From assembly GCA_027186245.1 (NCBI GenBank), contig CP114481.1:49321501-49385500 (forward strand): a DNA stretch of 64,000 nt, read 5' to 3'. Every line of letters starts with the position of its first letter. The stretch's first letter is position 1. The position numbers and the translations under genes were made by a program. The notes under the pieces are model-generated. The model was not told the DNA's origin and did no database searches. It saw only the letters and a program-made list of their open reading frames with translations. Of this stretch, positions 52,075-63,894 are shown one piece after another. The DNA comes from Coriaria nepalensis. Its lineage: Eukaryota > Streptophyta > Magnoliopsida > Cucurbitales > Coriariaceae.

Positions 52075-55000
52075 TACAAGTTTTGTGCATAACTTGGAAA
52101 TGATCAATGCAAGGAATGTGTGCATTAGTTTAACCTTAAAATCATTTCAATGAGTCATTTCAAGTCAATATCTTATTTCAAAGCAAGTCGAACGAATTCT
52201 ATTTTCGCACTTCAAACACAAGTTTTGTGCATAACTTGAAAATGATCAATGCCAGGAATGTGTGCATTTGTTTAATCTTAAAATCATTTCAATGAGTCAT
52301 TTCAAGTCAATAACTTATTTCAAAGCAATTCGAACGAATTCTATTTTTGCACTACAAACACAAGTTTTGTGCATAACTTGGAAATGATCAATGCAATGAA
52401 AGTGTGCATTCGTTTAACCTTAAAATCATTTCAATGAGTCATTTCAAGTCAATATCTTATTTCAAAGCAATTCGAACGAATTCTATTTTTGCACTAAAAA
52501 CACAAATTTTGTGCATAACTTGGAAATGATCAATGCAATGAAAGTGCGCATTCGTTTAACCTTAAAATCATTTCAATGAGTCATTTCAAGTCAATATCTT
52601 ATTTCAAAGCAAGTAAAACGAATTCTATTTTCGCACTTCAAACACAAGTTTTGTGCTTAACTTGAAAATGATCAATGCCAGGAATGTGTGCATTCGTTTA
52701 ACCTTAAAATCATTTCAATGAGTCATTTCAAGTCAATATCTTATTTCAAAGAAAGTCGAACGAATTCTATTTTCGCACTTCAAACACAAGTTTTGTGCAT
52801 AACTTGGAAATGATCAATGCTAGGAATGTGTGCATTAGTTTAACATTAAAATCATTTCAATGAGTCATTTCAAGTCAATATCTTATTTCAAAGCAAGTCG
52901 AACGAATTCTATTTTCGCACTTCAAACACAAGTTTTGTGCATAACTTGGAAATGATCAATGCAAGGAATGTGTGCATTAGTTTAACCTTAAAATCATTTC
53001 AATGAGTCATTTCAAGTCAATATCTTATTTCAAAGCAAGTCGAACGAATTCTATTTTCGCACTTCAAAAAAAAGTTTTGTGCATAACTTGCAAATGATTA
53101 ATGCAAGGAAACTGTGCATTCATTTAACCTTAAAATCATTTCAATGAGTCATTTCAAGTCAATATCTTATATCAAAGAAAGTCGAACGAATTCTATTTTC
53201 GCACTTCAAACACAAGTTTTGTGCTTAACTTGAAAATGATCAATGCCAGGAATGTGTGCATTCGTTTAACCTTAAAATCATTTCAATGAGTCATTTCAAG
53301 TCAATATCTTATTTCAAAGAAAGTCGAACGAATTCTATTTTCGCACTTCAAACACAAGTTTTGTGCATAACTTGGAAATGATCAATGCTAGGAATGTGTG
53401 CATTAGTTTAACCTTAAAATTATTTGAATGAGTCATTTCAAGTCAATATCTTATTTCAAAGCAAGTCGAACGAATTCTGTTTTCGCACTTCAAACAAAAT
53501 TTTTGTGCTTAACTTGCAAATGATCAATGCAAGGAAACTGTGCATTCGTTTAACCTTAAAATCATTTCAATGAGTCATTTCAAGTCAATATCTTATTTAA
53601 AAGCAAGTCGAACGAATTCTATTTTCGCACTTCAAACACAAGTTTTGTGCATAACTTGGAAATGATCAATGCCAGGAATGTGTGCATTAGTTTAACCTTA
53701 AAATCATTTCAATGAGTCATTTCATGTCAATATCTTATTTCAAAGCAATTCGAACGAATTCTATTCTGGCTCTTCAAACAGAACTTTTGTGCATAACTTG
53801 CAAATGATCAATGCAAGGAAAGTGTGCATTCGTTTAGCCTTAAAATCATTTCAATGAGTCATTTCAAGTCAATATCTTATTTCAAAGCAAGTCGAACGAA
53901 TTCTATTTTCGCACTTCAAACAAAAGTTTTGTGCATAACTTGCAAATGATCAATGCAAGGAAAGTGTGCATTCGTTTAACCTTAAAATCATTTCAATGAG
54001 TCATTTCAAGTCAATAACTTATTTCAAAGCAAGTCGAACGAATTCTATTTTCGCACTTCAAACAAAAGTTTTGTGCATAACTTGCAAATGATCAAAGCAA
54101 GGAAAGTGTGCATTCGTTTAACCTTAAAATCATTTGAATGAGTCATTCCAAGTCAATAACTTATTTCAAAGCAAGTCGAACGAATTTTATTTTTGCACTT
54201 CAAACACAAGTTTTGTGCATAACTTGGAAATAATCAATGGAATGAATGTGTGCATTAGTTTAACCTTAAAATCATTTCAATGAGTCATTTCAAGTCAATA
54301 ACTTATTTCAAAGCAAGTCGAACGAATTCTATTTTCGCACTTCAAACACAAGTTTTGTGCATAACTTGGAAATGATCAATGCCAGGAATGTGTCCATTAG
54401 TTTAACCTTAAAATCATTTCAATGAGTCATTCCAAGTCAATATCTTATTTCAAAGCAAGTCGAACGAATTCTATTTTCGCACTTCAAACAAAAGTTTTGT
54501 GCATAACTTGCAAATGATCAATGCAAGGAAAGTTTGCATTCGTTTAACCTTAAAATCATTTCAATGAGTCATTTCAAGTCAATATCTTATTTCAAAGCAA
54601 GTCGAACGAATTCTATTTTCGCACTTCAAACATAAGTTTTGTGCATAACTTGCAAATGATCAAAGGAAGGAAAGTGTGCATTCGTTTAACCTCAAAATCA
54701 TTTGAATGAGTCATTTCAAGTCAATAACTTATTTCAAGGCAAGTCGAATGAATTCTATTTTGGCAGTCCAAACACAAATTTTGTGCATAACTTGGAAATG
54801 ATCAATGCAATGAAAGTGCGCATTCATTTAACCTTAAAATCATTTCAATGAGTCATTTCAAGTCAATATCTTATTTCAAAGTTTTTCGAACGAACTCTAT
54901 TTTTACACTACAAACACAAGTTTTATGCATAACTTGGAAATGATCAATGCAATGAAAGTGCGCATTCGTTTAACCATAAAATCATTTCAATGAGTCATTT

Positions 55001-56142
55001 CAAGTCAATATCTTATTTCAAAGCAAGTCGAACGAATTCTATTTTCGCACTTCAAACACAAGTTTTGTGCATAACTTGGAAATGATCAATGCAAGGAATG
55101 TGTGCATTAGTTTAACCTTAAAATCATTTCAATGAGTCATTTCAAGTCAATATCTTATTTCAAAGCAAGTCGAACGAATCCTATTTTCGCACTTCAAACA
55201 CAAGTTTTGTGCATAACTTGAAAATGATCAATGCCAGGAATGTGTGCATTTGTTTAATCTTAAAATCATTTCAATGAGTCATTTCAAGTCAATAACTTAT
55301 TTCAAAGCAATTCGAACGAATTCTATTTTTGCACTACAAACACAAGTTTTGTGCATAACTTGGAAATGATCAATGCAATGAAAGTGCGCATTCGTTTAAC
55401 CTTAAAATCATTTCAATGAGTCATTTCAAGTCAATATCTTATTTCAAAGCAATTCGAACGAATTCTATTTTTGCACTACAAACACAAATTTTGTGCATAA
55501 CTTGGAAATGATCAATGCAATGAAAGTGCGCATTCGTTTAACCTTAAAATCAGTTCAATGAGTCATTTCAAGTCAATATCTTATTTCAAAGCAAGTCGAA
55601 CGAATTCTATTTTCGCACTTCAAACACAAGTTTTGTGCTTAACTTGAAAATGATCAATGCCAGGAATGAGTGCATTCGTTTAACCTTAAAATCATTTCAA
55701 TGAGTCATTTCAAGTCAATATCTTATTTCAAAGAAAGTCGAACGAATTCTATTTTCGCACTTCAAACACAAGTTTTCTGCATAACTTGGAAATGATCAAT
55801 GCTAGGAATGTGTGCATTAGTTTAACATTAAAATCATTTCAATGAGTCATTTCAAGTCAATATCTTATTTCAAAGCAAGTCGAACGAATTCTATTTTCGC
55901 ACTTCAAACACAAGTTTTGTGCATAACTTGGAAATGATCAATGCAAGGAATGTGTGCATTAGTTTAACCTTAAAATCATTTCAATGAGTCATTTCAAGTC
56001 AATATCTTATTTCAAAGCAAGTCGAACGAATTCTATTTTCGCACTTCAAAAAAAAGTTTTGTGCATAACTTGCAAATGATCAATGCAAGGAAACTGTGCA
56101 TTCGTTTAACCTTAAAATCATTTCAATGAGTCATTTCAAGTC
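52075..56142. repeat. 7.6-monomer block duplicated 21 monomers (2982 bp) apart
   Basis: About 52075-53160 matches 55057-56142. Shared markers are TTTGTTTAATC (52269 and 55251), CACAAATTTTGTG (about 52500 and 55482), TTTAACATTAAAATC (52840 and 55822) and CACTTCAAAAAAAAG (53060 and 56042). The AAAATTATTTG monomer of the same family also occurs at 53419, 21 monomers after 50437. Confidence 0.75.
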
Positions 56143-56689
56143 AATAACTTATTTCATAGCAATTCGAACGAATTCTATTTTTGCACTACAAACACAAGTT
56201 TTGTGCATAACTTGGAAATGATCAATGCAATGAAAGTGCGCATTCGTTTAACCTTAAAATCATTTCAATGAGTCATTTCAAGTCAATATCTTATATCAAA
56301 GCAAGTCGAACGAATTCTATTTTCGCACTTCAAACACAAGTTTTGTGCATAACTGGGAAATGATCAATGCCAGGAATGTGTGCATTAGTTTAACCTTAAA
56401 ATCATTACAATGAGTCATTTCAAGTCAATATCTTATTTCAGAGCAAGTCGAACGAATTCTATTTTGGCACTTCAAACACAAGTTTTGTGCTTAACTTGGA
56501 AATGATCAATGCAAGGAATGTGTGCATTAGTTTAACCTTAAAATCATTTCAATGAGTCATTTCAAGTCAATATCTTATTTCAAAGCAAGTCGAACGAATT
56601 CTATTTTCGCACTTCAAACAAAAGTTTTGTGCATAACTTGCAAATGATCAATGCAAGGAAAGTGTGCATTTGTTTAACCTTAAAATCAT

Positions 56690-59600
56690 TTGAATGAGTC
56701 ATTTCAAGTCAATATCTTATTTCAAAGCAATTCGAACGAACTCTATTTTTGCACTACAAACAAAAGTTTTGTTCATAACTTGCAAATGATCAATGCAAGG
56801 AAAGTGTGCATTCGTTTAACCATAAAATCATTTGAATGAGTCATTTCAAGTCAATAACTTATTTCAAAGCAAGTCGAACGAATTCTATTTTGGCACTCCA
56901 AACACAAGTTTTGTGCATAACTTGCAAATGATCAGTGCAAGGAAAGTGTGCATTCGTTTAACCTTAAAAACATTTCAATCAGTCATTTCAAGTCAATATC
57001 TTATTTCAAAGCAAGTCGAACGAATTCTATTTTCGCACTTCAAACACAAGTTTTGTGCATAACTTGGAAATGATCAATGCAAGGAATGTGTGCATTAGTT
57101 TAACCTTAAAATCATTTCAATGAGTCATTTCAAGTCAATCTCTTATTTCAAAGCAAGTCGAACGAATTCTATTTTCGCACTTTAAACAAAAGTTCTGTGC
57201 ATAACATGCAAATGATCAATGCAAGGAAAGTGTGCATTCGTTTGACCTTAAAATCATTTGAATGACTCATTTCAAGTCAATAACTTATTTCATAGCAAGT
57301 CGAACGAATTCTATTTTTGCACTTCAAACACAAGTTTTGTGCATAACTTGGAAATGATCAATGCAAGGAATGTGTGCATTAGTTTAACCTTAAAATCTTT
57401 TCAAGGAGTCATTTCAAGTCAATATATTATTTCAAAGCAAGTCGAACGAATTCTATTTTCGCACTCCAAACACAAGTTTTGTGCATAACTTGCAAATGAT
57501 CAATGCAAGGAAAGTGTGCATTCGTTTAACCTTAAAATCATTTGAATGACTCATTTCAAGTCAATAACTTATTTAATAGCAAGTCGAACGAATTCTATTT
57601 TTGCACTTCAAACACAAGTTTTGTGCATAACTTTGAAATGATCAATGCAAGGAATGTGTGCATTAGTTTAACCTTAAAATCTTTTCATGGAGTCATTTCA
57701 AGTCAATATATTATTTCAAAGCAAGTCGAACGAATTCTATTTTCGCACTCCAAACACAAGTTTTGTGCATAACTTGCAAATGATCAATGCAAGGAATGTG
57801 TGCATTTGTTTAACCTTAAAATCATTTCAATGAGTCATTTCAAGTCAATATCTTATTTCAAAGCAAGTCGAACGAATTCTATTTTCGCACTTCAAACAAA
57901 AGTTTTGTGCATAACTTGCAAATGATCAATGCAAGGAAAGTGTGCATTCGTTTAACCTTAAAATCATTTGAATGAGTCATTTCAAGTCAATAACTTATTT
58001 CAAAGCAAGTCGAACGAATTCTATTTTGGCACCCCAAACACAAGTTTTGTGCATAACTTGCAAATGATCAGTGCAAGGAAAGTGTGCATTCGTTTAACCT
58101 TAAAATCATTTCAATCAGTCAATTCAAGTCAATATCTGATTCCTAAGCAAGTCGAACGAATTCTATTTTCGCACTTCAAACAAAAGTTTTGTGCATAACT
58201 TGCAAATGATCAATGCAAGGAAAGTGTGCATTCATTTAACCTTAAAATCATTTGAATGACTCATTTCAAGTCAATAACCTATTTAATAGCAAGTCGAACG
58301 AATTCTATTTTTGCACTTCAAACACAAGTTTTGTGCATAACTTGGAAATGATCAATGCAAGGAATGTGTGCATTAGTTTATCCTTAAAATCTTTTCAAGG
58401 AGTCATTTCAAGTCAATATATTATTTCAAAGCAAGTCGAACGAATTCTATTTTCGCACTCCAAACACAAGTTTTGTGCATAACTTGCAAAGGATCAATGC
58501 AAGGAAACTGTGCAGTCGTTTGTCCTTAAAATCATTTGAATGAGTCATTTCAAGTCAATAACTTAATTCAAAGCAAGTCGAACGAATTCTATTTTTGCAC
58601 TACAAACACAACTTTTGTGCATAACTTGCAAATGATCAATGCAATGAAGGTGTGCATTCGTTTAACCTTAAAATCCTTTCAATGAGGCATTTCAAGTCAA
58701 TATCTTATTTCGAAGCAAGTCGAACGAATTCTATATTCGCACTTCAAACACAAGTTTTGTGCATAACTTGGAAATGATCAATGCAAGGAATGTGTGCATT
58801 AGTTTAACCTTAAAATCATTTCAATGAGTCATTTCAAGTCAATATCTTATTTCAAAGCAAGTCGAACAAATTCTATTTTCGCACTTCAAACAAAAGTTTT
58901 GTGCATAACTTGCAAATGATCAATGCAAGGAAACTGTGCATTCGTTTAACCTTAAAATCATTTGAATGAGTCATTTCAAGTCAATAACTTATTTCCAAGC
59001 AAGTCGAACGAATTCTATTTTGGCACTCCAAACACAAGTTTTGTGCATAACTTGCAAATGATCAGTGCAAGGAAAGTGTGCATTCGTTTAACCTTAAAAT
59101 CATTTCAATCAGTCAATTCCAGTCAATATCTTATTCCTAAGCAAGTCGAACGAATTCTATTTTCACACTTCAAACAAAAGTTTTGTGCATAACTTGCAAA
59201 TGATCAATGCAAGGAAAGTGTGCATTCGTTTAACCTTAAAATCATTTGAATGACTCATTTCAAGTCAATATCTTATATCAAAGAAAGTCGAACGAATTCT
59301 ATTTTCGCACTTCAAACACAAGTTTTGTGCTTAACTTGAAAATGATCAATGCCAGGAATGTGTGCATTCGTTTAACCTTAAAATCATTTCAATGAGTCAT
59401 TTCAAGTCAATATCTTATATCAAAGCAAGTCGAACGAATTCTATTTTCGCACTTCAAACACAAGTTTTGTGCATAACTTGGAAATGATCAATGCCAGGAA
59501 TGTGTGCATTAGTTTAACCTTAAAATCATTTCAATGAGTCATTTCAAGTCAATATCTTATTTCAAAGCAAGTCGAACGAATTCTATTTTCGCACTTCAAA

Positions 59601-61134
59601 CACAAGTTTTGTGCTTAACTTGGAAATGATCAATGCAAGGAATGTGTGCATTAGTTTAACCTTGAAATCATTTCAATGAGTCATTTCAAGTCAATATCTT
59701 ATTTCAAAGCAAGTCGAAAGAATTCTATTTTCGCACTTCAAACAAAAGTTTTGTGCATAACTTGCAAATGATCAATGCAAGGAAACTGTGCTTTCGTTTA
59801 ACCTTAAAATCATTTCAATGAGTCATTTCAAGTCAATATCTTATTTCAAAGCAATTCGAACGAACTCTATTTTTGCACTACAAACAAAAGTTTTGTTCAT
59901 AACTTGCAAATGATCAATGCAAGGAAAGTGTGCATTCGTTTAACCATAAAAACATTTGAATGAGTCATTTCAAGTCAATAACTTATTTCAAAGCAAGTCG
60001 AACGAATTCTATTTTGGCGCTACAAACACAAGTTTTGTGCATAACTTGCAAATGATCAGTGCTAGGAAAGTGTGCATTTGTTTAACCTTAAAAACATTTC
60101 AATCAGTCATTTCAAGTCAATATCTTATTTCAAAGCAAGTCGAATGAATTCTATTTTCGCACTTCAAACACAAGTTTTGTGCATAACTTGGAAATGATCA
60201 ATGCAAGGAATGTGTGCATTAGTTTAACCTTAAAATCATTTCAATGAGTCATTTCAAGTCAATATCTTATTTCAATGCAAGTCGAACGAATTCTATTTTC
60301 GCACTTCAAACAAAAGTTCTGTGCATAACTTGCAAATGATCAATGCAAGGAAAGTGTGCATTCGTTTAACCTTAAAATCATTTGAATGACTCATTTCAAG
60401 TCAATAACTTATTTCATAGCAAGTCGAACGAATTCTATTTTTGCACTTCAAAAACAAGTTTTGTGCATAACTTGGAAATGATCAATGCAAGGAATGTGTG
60501 CATTAGTTTAACCTTAAAATCTTTTCAAGGAGTCATTTCAAGTCAATATATTATTTCAAAGCAAGTCGAACGAATTCTATTTTCGCACTCCAAACACAAG
60601 TTTTGTGCATAACTTGCAAATCATCAATGCAAGGAAAGTGTGCATTCGTTTAACCTTAAAATAATTTGAATGACTCATTTCAAGTCAATAACTTATTTAA
60701 TAGCAAGTCGAACGAATTCTATTTTTGCACTTCAAACACAAGTTTTGTGCATAACTTTGAAATGATCAATGCAAGGAATGTGTGCATTAGTTTAACCTTA
60801 AAATCTTTTCAAGGAGTCATTTCAAGTCAATATATTATTTCAAAGCAAGTCGAACGAATTCTATTTTCGCACTCCAAACACAAGTTTTGTGCATAACTTG
60901 CAAATGATCAATGCAAGGAATGTGTGCATTTGTTTAACCTTAAAATCATTTCAATGAGTCATTTCAAGTCAATATCTTATTTCAAAGCAAGTCGAACGAA
61001 TTCTATTTTCGCGCTTCAAACAAAAGTTTTGTGCATAACTTGCAAATGATCAATGCAAGGAAAGTGTGCATTCGTTTAACCTTAAAATCATTTGAATGAG
61101 TCATTTCAAGTCAATAACTTATTTCAAAGCAAGT
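56690..61134. repeat. Block duplication 22 monomers (3124 bp) apart
   Basis: About 56690-58010 matches 59814-61134. Shared markers are TTTTGTTCATAAC (about 56768 and 59892), TTTAACCATAAAA (56817 and 59941), TTAAAAACATTTC (56965 and 60089), AGTTCTGTGCATAAC (57191 and 60315) and TTTCATAGC (57289 and 60413). Differences include ATTTTGGCACTCC against ATTTTGGCGCTAC. The spacing is exactly twice the 11-monomer unit found next to it. Confidence 0.75.
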
Positions 61135-61448
61135 CGAACGAATTCTATTTTTGCACTTCAAACACAAGTTTTGTGCATAACTTGGAAATGATCAATGCAA
61201 GGAATGTGTGCATTAGTTTATCCTTAAAATCTTTTCAAGGAGTCATTTCAAGTCAATATATTATTTCAAAGCAAGTCGAACGAATTCTATTTTCGCACTC
61301 CAAACACAAGTTTTGTGCATAACTTGCAAAGGATCAATGCAAGGAAACTGTGCAGTCGTTTAACCTTAAAATCATTTGAATGAGTCATTTCAAGTCAATA
61401 ACTTAATTCAAAGCAAGTCGAACGAATTCTATTTTTGCACTACAAACA
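59871..61448. repeat. 11-monomer (1562 bp) tandem duplication, copy 1
   Basis: Copy 1 of an apparently exact tandem duplication. Every rare variant I compared is present 1562 bases later: TTTTGTTCATAAC, TTTAACCATAAAAAC, TTTTGGCGCTAC, GTGCTAGGAAAG, GTCGAATGAATTC, TTTCAATGCAAG, AGTTCTGTGC, CACTTCAAAAACAAG, AAATCATCAATGC, AAAATAATTTG, TTCGCGCTTC, TTTATCC and GTGCAGTCG. The left edge is set by GAACTC near 59864, which differs from GAATTC at the matching place near 61426. Confidence 0.88.
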
Positions 61449-63010
61449 AAAGTTTTGTTCATAACTTGCAAATGATCAATGCAAGGAAAGTGTGCATTCG
61501 TTTAACCATAAAAACATTTGAATGAGTCATTTCAAGTCAATAACTTATTTCAAAGCAAGTCGAACGAATTCTATTTTGGCGCTACAAACACAAGTTTTGT
61601 GCATAACTTGCAAATGATCAGTGCTAGGAAAGTGTGCATTTGTTTAACCTTAAAAACATTTCAATCAGTCATTTCAAGTCAATATCTTATTTCAAAGCAA
61701 GTCGAATGAATTCTATTTTCGCACTTCAAACACAAGTTTTGTGCATAACTTGGAAATGATCAATGCAAGGAATGTGTGCATTAGTTTAACCTTAAAATCA
61801 TTTCAATGAGTCATTTCAAGTCAATATCTTATTTCAATGCAAGTCGAACGAATTCTATTTTCGCACTTCAAACAAAAGTTCTGTGCATAACTTGCAAATG
61901 ATCAATGCAAGGAAAGTGTGCATTCGTTTAACCTTAAAATCATTTGAATGACTCATTTCAAGTCAATAACTTATTTCATAGCAAGTCGAACGAATTCTAT
62001 TTTTGCACTTCAAAAACAAGTTTTGTGCATAACTTGGAAATGATCAATGCAAGGAATGTGTGCATTAGTTTAACCTTAAAATCTTTTCAAGGAGTCATTT
62101 CAAGTCAATATATTATTTCAAAGCAAGTCGAACGAATTCTATTTTCGCACTCCAAACACAAGTTTTGTGCATAACTTGCAAATCATCAATGCAAGGAAAG
62201 TGTGCATTCGTTTAACCTTAAAATAATTTGAATGACTCATTTCAAGTCAATAACTTATTTAATAGCAAGTCGAACGAATTCTATTTTTGCACTTCAAACA
62301 CAAGTTTTGTGCATAACTTTGAAATGATCAATGCAAGGAATGTGTGCATTAGTTTAACCTTAAAATCTTTTCAAGGAGTCATTTCAAGTCAATATATTAT
62401 TTCAAAGCAAGTCGAACGAATTCTATTTTCGCACTCCAAACACAAGTTTTGTGCATAACTTGCAAATGATCAATGCAAGGAATGTGTGCATTTGTTTAAC
62501 CTTAAAATCATTTCAATGAGTCATTTCAAGTCAATATCTTATTTCAAAGCAAGTCGAACGAATTCTATTTTCGCGCTTCAAACAAAAGTTTTGTGCATAA
62601 CTTGCAAATGATCAATGCAAGGAAAGTGTGCATTCGTTTAACCTTAAAATCATTTGAATGAGTCATTTCAAGTCAATAACTTATTTCAAAGCAAGTCGAA
62701 CGAATTCTATTTTTGCACTTCAAACACAAGTTTTGTGCATAACTTGGAAATGATCAATGCAAGGAATGTGTGCATTAGTTTATCCTTAAAATCTTTTCAA
62801 GGAGTCATTTCAAGTCAATATATTATTTCAAAGCAAGTCGAACGAATTCTATTTTCGCACTCCAAACACAAGTTTTGTGCATAACTTGCAAAGGATCAAT
62901 GCAAGGAAACTGTGCAGTCGTTTAACCTTAAAATCATTTGAATGAGTCATTTCAAGTCAATAACTTAATTCAAAGCAAGTCGAACGAATTCTATTTTTGC
63001 ACTACAAACA
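61433..63010. repeat. 11-monomer (1562 bp) tandem duplication, copy 2
   Basis: Copy 2, directly following copy 1 (the edges overlap by the length of shared sequence). It ends where ACTACAAACAC at 63001-63011 departs from ACTACAAACAA at 61439-61449. Beyond that point the sequence matches 58609 onward instead, as expected if a short stretch was inserted by unequal exchange between copies of the older array. No differing base was found at the variant sites compared, which makes this the youngest-looking event in the window. Confidence 0.88.
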
Positions 63011-63894
63011 CAACTTTTGTGCATAACTTGCAAATGATCAATGCAATGAAGGTGTGCATTCGTTTAACCTTAAAATCCTTTCAATGAGGCATTTCAAGTC
63101 AATATCTTATTTCGAAGCAAGTCGAACGAATTCTATATTCGCACTTCAAACACAAGTTTTGTGCATAACTTGGAAATGATCAATGCAAGGAATGTGTGCA
63201 TTAGTTTAACCTTAAAATCATTTCAATGAGTCATTTCAAGTCAATATCTTATTTCAAAGCAAGTCGAACGAATTCTATTTTCGCACTTCAAACAAAAGTT
63301 TTGTGCATAACTTGCAAATGATCAATGCAAGGAAACTGTGCATTCGTTTAACCTTAAAATCATTTGAATGAGTCATTTCAAGTCAATAACTTATTTCCAA
63401 GCAAGTCGAACGAATTCTATTTTGGCACTCCAAACACAAGTTTTGTGCATAACTTGCAAATGATCAGTGCAAGGAAAGTGTGCATTCGTTTAACCTTAAA
63501 ATCATTTCAATCAGTCAATTCAAGTCAATATCTTATTCCTAACCAAGTCGAACGAATTCTTTTTTCGCACTTCAAACGAAAGTTTTGTGCATAACTTGCA
63601 AATGATCAATGCAAGGAAAGTGTGCATTCGTTTAACCTTAAAATCATTTGAATGACTCATTTCAAGTCAATAACTTATTTAATAGCAAGTCGAACGAATT
63701 CTCTTTTTGCACTTCAAACACAAGTTTTGTGCATAACTTGGAAATGATCAATGCAAGGAATGTGTGCATTAGTTTATCCTTAAAATCTTTTCAGGGAGTC
63801 ATTTCAAGTCAATATATTATTTCAAAGCAAGTCGAACGAATTCTATTTTCGCACTCCAAACACAAGTTTTGTGCATAACTTGCAAATGATCAAT

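Larger units (their letters stand above)
32570..56690. repeat. Zone C: monomers with AATATCTTATTTC and TTTTCGCACTTC
   Basis: About 170 monomers of a fairly uniform type: ATTTCAATGAGTCATTTC, AAGTCAATATCTTATTTC, AAGCAAGTCGAACG and ATTTTCGCACTTCAAAC, followed by AACTTGGAAATG or AACTTGAAAATG and ATGCCAGGAATGTG. Interspersed is a second type with AAAGCAATTCG, TTTTTGCACTAC and then ATGCAATGAAAGTGCGC, which resembles zone A in its first half. Length changes here are one extra base near 35873 (CTATTATTCGC), one near 38191 (ATCAAATGC) and one lost near 40721 (ACAAGTTTGTG). No genes are present. Confidence 0.8.
58290..63670. repeat. Block duplication 31 monomers (4402 bp) apart
   Basis: About 58290-59268 matches 62692-63670. 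Markers at 4402 bases are TTTATCCTTAAAATC (58377 and 62779), AAAGGATCAATGC (58488 and 62890), GTGCAGTCG (58511 and 62913), ATGAAGGTGTGC (58644 and 63046), AAAATCCTTTCAATGAGGC (58671 and 63073), CTATATTCGC (58731 and 63133) and TTATTTCCAAGC (58988 and 63390). It diverges at about 59269/63671, where one copy continues ATCTTATATC and the other AACTTATTTAATAGC. Confidence 0.78.

Noticed and set aside
59871..63010. Assembly artefact as the explanation for exact duplications
   Set aside because: It cannot be excluded from sequence alone, but breakpoints inside the monomer and graded divergence of other duplications fit natural unequal exchange better, so it is kept as a caveat only.
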